Positions 61,100-64,000 of a stretch of 64,000 bases of DNA are shown here, one piece after another. The DNA comes from Pseudomonas sp. 10-1B (GTDB lineage Bacteria > Pseudomonadota > Gammaproteobacteria > Pseudomonadales > Pseudomonadaceae). Made by a program: the position numbers and the translations under genes. A model generated the notes under the pieces. It was not told the origin of the DNA. It was given only the letters and a program-made list of their open reading frames with translations, and did no database searches. The stretch's first letter is position 1. Every line of letters begins with the position of its first letter. The stretch is from positions 97,522 through 161,521 of the forward strand of contig NZ_JYKS01000031.1 in assembly GCF_000935045.1 (NCBI RefSeq), written 5' to 3'.

Positions 61100-62347
61100 A
61101 TGGTCGAAACCGCTGAAACCGACATCGCCGTAGTCGGCGCCGGTATTGTCGGCGTCGCCTGCGCCCTGCAACTGGCCCGCCAGGGCCGCCGGGTAACGCT
61201 GGTCGACCGCCAGCCACCCGGGCACGGCGCGTCCTACGGCAATGCCGGGCACCTGGCCACTGAGCAAGTATTCCCGATTGCCGACCTGTCGATCCTCAAG
61301 CGCCTGCCGCGCATGCTGCTCGACCCGATGGGCCCGCTGCGCCTGGACTGGAAGTACCTGCCCAAGGCCATGCCATGGTTCACCCGGCTGCTGCTCAACC
61401 TGCGCCCGGCAGCGTTCCAGCGCAGTGTGGCCGGCATCCGCGCATTGAATGAAGGCAGCCTGGGCGCCTGGCAGCGTCTGTTGGGCTCGATCGGGCGCAG
61501 CGAACTGTTCCAGGAGGATGGCTCGTTGCTGGTGTTCGAACGGCCAGAATCGCGGCAGGCGCTGGAGGCCTTGCGTGCGCGCATGCAGCAGCAGGCAGTA
61601 TCCGTGGATTTCTGGTCGGCGGATTCTGTACGCGAAGCGGCGCCACAGCTGAACCCGTCATTGCTAGGTGGGCTGTTTTTTCCGAAGACCGGACACTTCA
61701 TCGACCCGTACCGGGTGGTCTGCGAATTGTTCGAAGCGGCCAAGGCCAGCGGCGTGCGTTTTGTCCAGGCACAGGTCGAGGGTGGCCAGTTGCGCAGCGA
61801 CGGGGTCAGCCTGGCCAGCAACCAGGGCACGCTCAATGCACGCCAGGTGCTGGTCAGCTGTGGCGCGCATTCAGCACGACTGACCGCCGCACTGACCGGC
61901 AAGCGGGTACCGCTGGACACCGAGCGGGGCTACCACCTGATGCTGCCTGGCGAGCAGCAGCGCTTGCCGTTTGCGGTCACCTCGCTAGAGCGCAAGTTCA
62001 TCATGACGCCCATGGCCGAAGGCTTGCGCCTGGCGGGCACGGTGGAATTCGCTGGGCTGGATGCGCCGCCTAGCATGCAGCGGGCGTGGCAGTTGCACCG
62101 CTTGAGCAAGGGCTTGTTCCGCCAGGAGTTGAGTGTTGAAGGGGCGACGCCGTGGATGGGCTTCCGGCCCTCGTTGCCGGACTCGCTGCCGGTGATCGAC
62201 CGGGTGTGTGATGGGCGGGTGCTGTTGGCGTTCGGGCATCAGCACCTGGGGTTGACCCAGGCGGCGGTGACGGCGGAGTGGGTGGGACGGTTGGCTGAGC
62301 GGGCCGAAGGGGCCGGGATGTCGGCTTACCGGTTGGATCGGTTTTAG
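61100..62347 (+). CDS. cis-4-hydroxy-D-proline dehydrogenase (FAD)
   Basis: 415 residues of the DadA/DAO family. The FAD-binding motif is DIAVVGAGIVGVACALQL (about 8-25), then HGASYGNAGHLATEQVFP; near the end, VLLAFGHQHLGLTQAAVTAEWV is the second FAD contact. It oxidises cis-4-hydroxy-D-proline to the pyrroline substrate of the deaminase and probably passes electrons to the respiratory chain. It is the last gene of the operon. Confidence 0.9.
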   Translation: MVETAETDIAVVGAGIVGVACALQLARQGRRVTLVDRQPPGHGASYGNAGHLATEQVFPIADLSILKRLPRMLLDPMGPLRLDWKYLPKAMPWFTRLLLNLRPAAFQRSVAGIRALNEGSLGAWQRLLGSIGRSELFQEDGSLLVFERPESRQALEALRARMQQQAVSVDFWSADSVREAAPQLNPSLLGGLFFPKTGHFIDPYRVVCELFEAAKASGVRFVQAQVEGGQLRSDGVSLASNQGTLNARQVLVSCGAHSARLTAALTGKRVPLDTERGYHLMLPGEQQRLPFAVTSLERKFIMTPMAEGLRLAGTVEFAGLDAPPSMQRAWQLHRLSKGLFRQELSVEGATPWMGFRPSLPDSLPVIDRVCDGRVLLAFGHQHLGLTQAAVTAEWVGRLAERAEGAGMSAYRLDRF

Positions 62348-62351
62348 CTTC

Positions 62352-62468
62352 GGGGGCCGCTGTGCGGCCCAATCGCGACACAAGGCCGCTCCCACCTCGA
62401 CCGTATAGGCCTCAAGCCCTGTGCAGTACCTGTGGGAGCCGGCTTGCCGGCGATAGGGCCGGAGCAGG
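62352..62468. repeat. Hybrid REP element
   Basis: The left half has the GCCGCT...ATCGCGACACAAGGCCGCTC type (compare 59444) and the right half is a GCCGGC-type arm (CTGTGGGAGCCGGCTTGCCG); the two halves do not pair as in ordinary REPINs. Confidence 0.7.
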
Positions 62469-62473
62469 CAATA

Positions 62474-63091
62474 TCAATCTTCTTTCTTGCCCAGGGCAAA
62501 CCGGCAAACCTGCCCGCCCCTGAGCATGCACTCCTCATGGCTGACCTCGGCCCCACCCAAGGCCCCGATCAGCGCCAGATCCAGCTCGCACACCACCGGA
62601 TGCACCTTGGCCAGATGATGGAACACGCAATTGTGCGCAACGATCTGCGGCTCGCCCGCCGAACGGAAGAACACCTGTGCCTCATATCCGGCATTGTTCA
62701 TGTGCTCGACGATGCGCGCTTCATCCACCACCTGGTGCTCCAGGTCCGCCGCCAGCTTGCGCCCCAGCTGGCGCATCAGCGCCAGCAGCGCCTCCTGGCC
62801 CATCAAGCCTGCCACTTCACCGATCAGCAGGTTGGCCAGCAGCGGGTACTGGCGGGGGAACAGTTCGCGGGCATGTTCGGTCAGCTCGTGCAACTGCTCC
62901 GGGCGACGTCCGGTGGGCCGGGTAGCGCCGCGCTTGACCAGGCCGTCGCGCTCCAGCGCGGCCAGGTGCTGGCGCACCGCCGTGCGGGTGATGGCCAGGG
63001 CCTGCGCCAGGTCGTCGATGCTCATGCCGGCCGGCTGGTGCAACAACGCGTGGAGCAGGTCCTGTTGGGTACGGCCCAGGCCTTCGAGCAT
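62474..63091 (-). CDS. Winged-helix regulator with four C-terminal cysteines (SufR-like)
   Basis: 205 residues. N-terminal winged HTH is MSIDDLAQALAITRTAVRQHLAALERDGLVKRG (about 23-55). The C-terminal part holds four cysteines, Cys155, 168, 188 and 196 (NCVFHHLA, VVCELD, HEECMLRGGQVC). This resembles SufR-type repressors that bind a 4Fe-4S cluster, so it may sense iron-sulfur status or nitric oxide; that is inference. It overlaps the stop of the exported protein by 1 bp, which suggests an operon. Confidence 0.75.
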   Translation of the reverse strand: MLEGLGRTQQDLLHALLHQPAGMSIDDLAQALAITRTAVRQHLAALERDGLVKRGATRPTGRRPEQLHELTEHARELFPRQYPLLANLLIGEVAGLMGQEALLALMRQLGRKLAADLEHQVVDEARIVEHMNNAGYEAQVFFRSAGEPQIVAHNCVFHHLAKVHPVVCELDLALIGALGGAEVSHEECMLRGGQVCRFALGKKED

Positions 63092-63729
63092 CAGAACTTG
63101 TCCGGGAACTGTTTGACCAGCGCCGCGGCCAGGGCGTCGGACAGGGTCAGGATATGCTCACGCATCATCGCCCAGGTACGCGCCTCACCGGCATAGTCAG
63201 CGGCCGCCAGCTGGTCGATCTGCGCCACATGGTGGCCGCCGTGGGCGCTGAGCAGCGTCAGCAGGGTCGCTTCGGGCAGATACGGGTTGGCCTTGGCCAG
63301 GAAGGCGGCGATGGCCTTGGCATTGCTGGTCAGCTCGTCGACGGCAGCTTGCTGGCCCTTCTTGTCCTTGCCAACGGTTGCATCGCTGTAATGCTTGATC
63401 GCGCCCCAATGGCCGGCCAGCAGTTTCAGCAACTGGTCGGCGGCGGGCTGGCCGTACAACGGGGCGATGCTGTTCGCGATCCTGGTGGCATCGGTGACCA
63501 CTTCCTTGGCGGCGACTTCGGCCTGCCTGGCGTTGCCTGCCTGGTTGGCGACAGCGTAGTTGCGGACCCAGAAGATGTGCTCGACCCACAGGTCGCGCAG
63601 GGCCATGCGCGTGGTCAATGCAGCGGATTCAGCGGGGGTTGCGGCGGGCGTAGCGGTGGAGTGGCTCTGGCTCCATGCCGGCTGGGCGCACAGGGCGAGC
63701 AGCAGTAGCGCGGCAATCTTGATGTCCAT
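63091..63729 (-). CDS. Exported histidine-rich four-helix protein
   Basis: 212 residues with a signal peptide (residues 1-20, IAALLLLALCAQPAWS). The mature protein looks like a helical bundle with histidines on successive helices: Glu50-His51, His107 and His113, His163/His166/His167 and Glu191-His192. This pattern would suit a metal-binding helix bundle (hemerythrin- or bacterioferritin-like geometry), but no family is recognised. Co-transcribed with the possible Fe-S regulator, which may control it. Confidence 0.72.
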   Translation of the reverse strand: MDIKIAALLLLALCAQPAWSQSHSTATPAATPAESAALTTRMALRDLWVEHIFWVRNYAVANQAGNARQAEVAAKEVVTDATRIANSIAPLYGQPAADQLLKLLAGHWGAIKHYSDATVGKDKKGQQAAVDELTSNAKAIAAFLAKANPYLPEATLLTLLSAHGGHHVAQIDQLAAADYAGEARTWAMMREHILTLSDALAAALVKQFPDKF

Positions 63730-63825
63730 GACGGCACCCTCCTGGAGGGGATCGACTGACAAGATTAATTTAAGCATCAAAATATGTTTTTATTGGTTGC
63801 TGTGAAGGTTTCCGATCAGTGGTTT

Positions 63826-63935
63826 CCTGTGCCGGCCTCTTCGCGGGCTTGCCCGCTCCCACTGGTACACCACAGTGTTCGGAGCTGTGGCGTACCGGTG
63901 GGAGCGGGCAAGCCCGCGAAGAGGCCGGCACAGGC
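63826..63935. repeat. REPIN, TTCGCGGG-type
   Basis: Arms GGCCTCTTCGCGGGCTTGCC and GGCAAGCCCGCGAAGAGGCC lie between the His-rich protein gene and the partial gene at the right edge. Confidence 0.9.
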
Positions 63936-63964
63936 AAAAAAAAACCACGAGGTCTCCCCCGTGG
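63936..63964 (-). terminator. Terminator of the gene leaving the right edge
   Basis: Stem CCACGAGG (63945-52) and CCCCGTGG (63957-64) with a TCTC loop; on the minus strand it is followed by a run of nine U (A run at 63936-63944). Confidence 0.85.
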
Positions 63965-63986
63965 CTTCTTTCACAACAATGGCCGA

Positions 63987-64000
63987 TTACAGCGCCATGT
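63987..64000 (-). CDS. 3' end of an unidentified gene (partial)
   Basis: A minus-strand TAA stop at 63987-63989 preceded by codons for Met-Ala-Leu, followed by a good terminator at the expected distance. Only four codons are in the window, so no identity can be given. The terminator is the main support for calling a gene end here. Confidence 0.45.

Overview
The window looks like chromosomal DNA of a Pseudomonas species close to the P. putida group. The support is high GC with GC-ending codons, many Pseudomonas-type REP/REPIN palindromes between genes, and a gene set typical of that group: LpxO, the PxpABC set, a YdeP-type molybdoenzyme beside moaA/moaB, RNase D with a YcgL partner, and a trans-4-hydroxy-L-proline operon. 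I saw no rRNA, tRNA, CRISPR array or complete insertion sequence. Two genes are cut by the window edges.

Layout. 1-9734 is one tightly packed plus-strand catabolic cluster: hydrolase end, IclR regulator, atypical SDR, ThDP enzyme, aspartate-dehydrogenase-type enzyme, aldehyde dehydrogenase, extradiol-type dioxygenase, two small proteins, Rieske oxygenase, RidA-like protein and oxygenase reductase. A terminator and a porin with a sigma-54-type promoter follow. I read it as an uncharacterised pathway for an aromatic, perhaps nitrogen-containing, substrate; it is the best candidate here for an undescribed system. 11.6-19 kb holds housekeeping or isolated genes (DUF4265, DMT exporter, lpxO, cysK, DUF748, MoxR/VWA pair). 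19.1-23.8 kb is the 5-oxoprolinase operon (MFS, pxpA, pxpB, pxpC) with a divergent LysR regulator and a clear operator-like dyad. 24-29.5 kb holds DUF2937, a class II amidotransferase, oligopeptidase B, YajD and an RNA methyltransferase.

29.6-35.8 kb is a minus-strand catabolic operon (GntR, FAD amine oxidoreductase, MFS, DapA-family enzyme, aldehyde dehydrogenase). It repeats the enzyme logic of the hydroxyproline operon at 54.2-62.3 kb (AraC regulator, permease, epimerase, DapA-family deaminase, semialdehyde dehydrogenase, FAD dehydrogenase), where the chemistry is known. 36-43.2 kb carries a GabP-type permease and small conserved genes up to rnd. 43.4-45.2 kb is a scar: only the end of a phosphoethanolamine transferase gene remains, and a GNAT gene and IS-like debris occupy the space up to a CHMI-type isomerase gene. 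45.3-54.2 kb holds a trans-sulfuration-type enzyme with a divergent Lrp regulator, the molybdoenzyme, moaA, a bestrophin, moaB and a LysR regulator. The right end has a possible Fe-S regulator co-transcribed with an exported His-rich protein.

REPINs sit after almost every transcription unit. One has become a perfect-period array of four 95-bp units inside the hydroxyproline operon.
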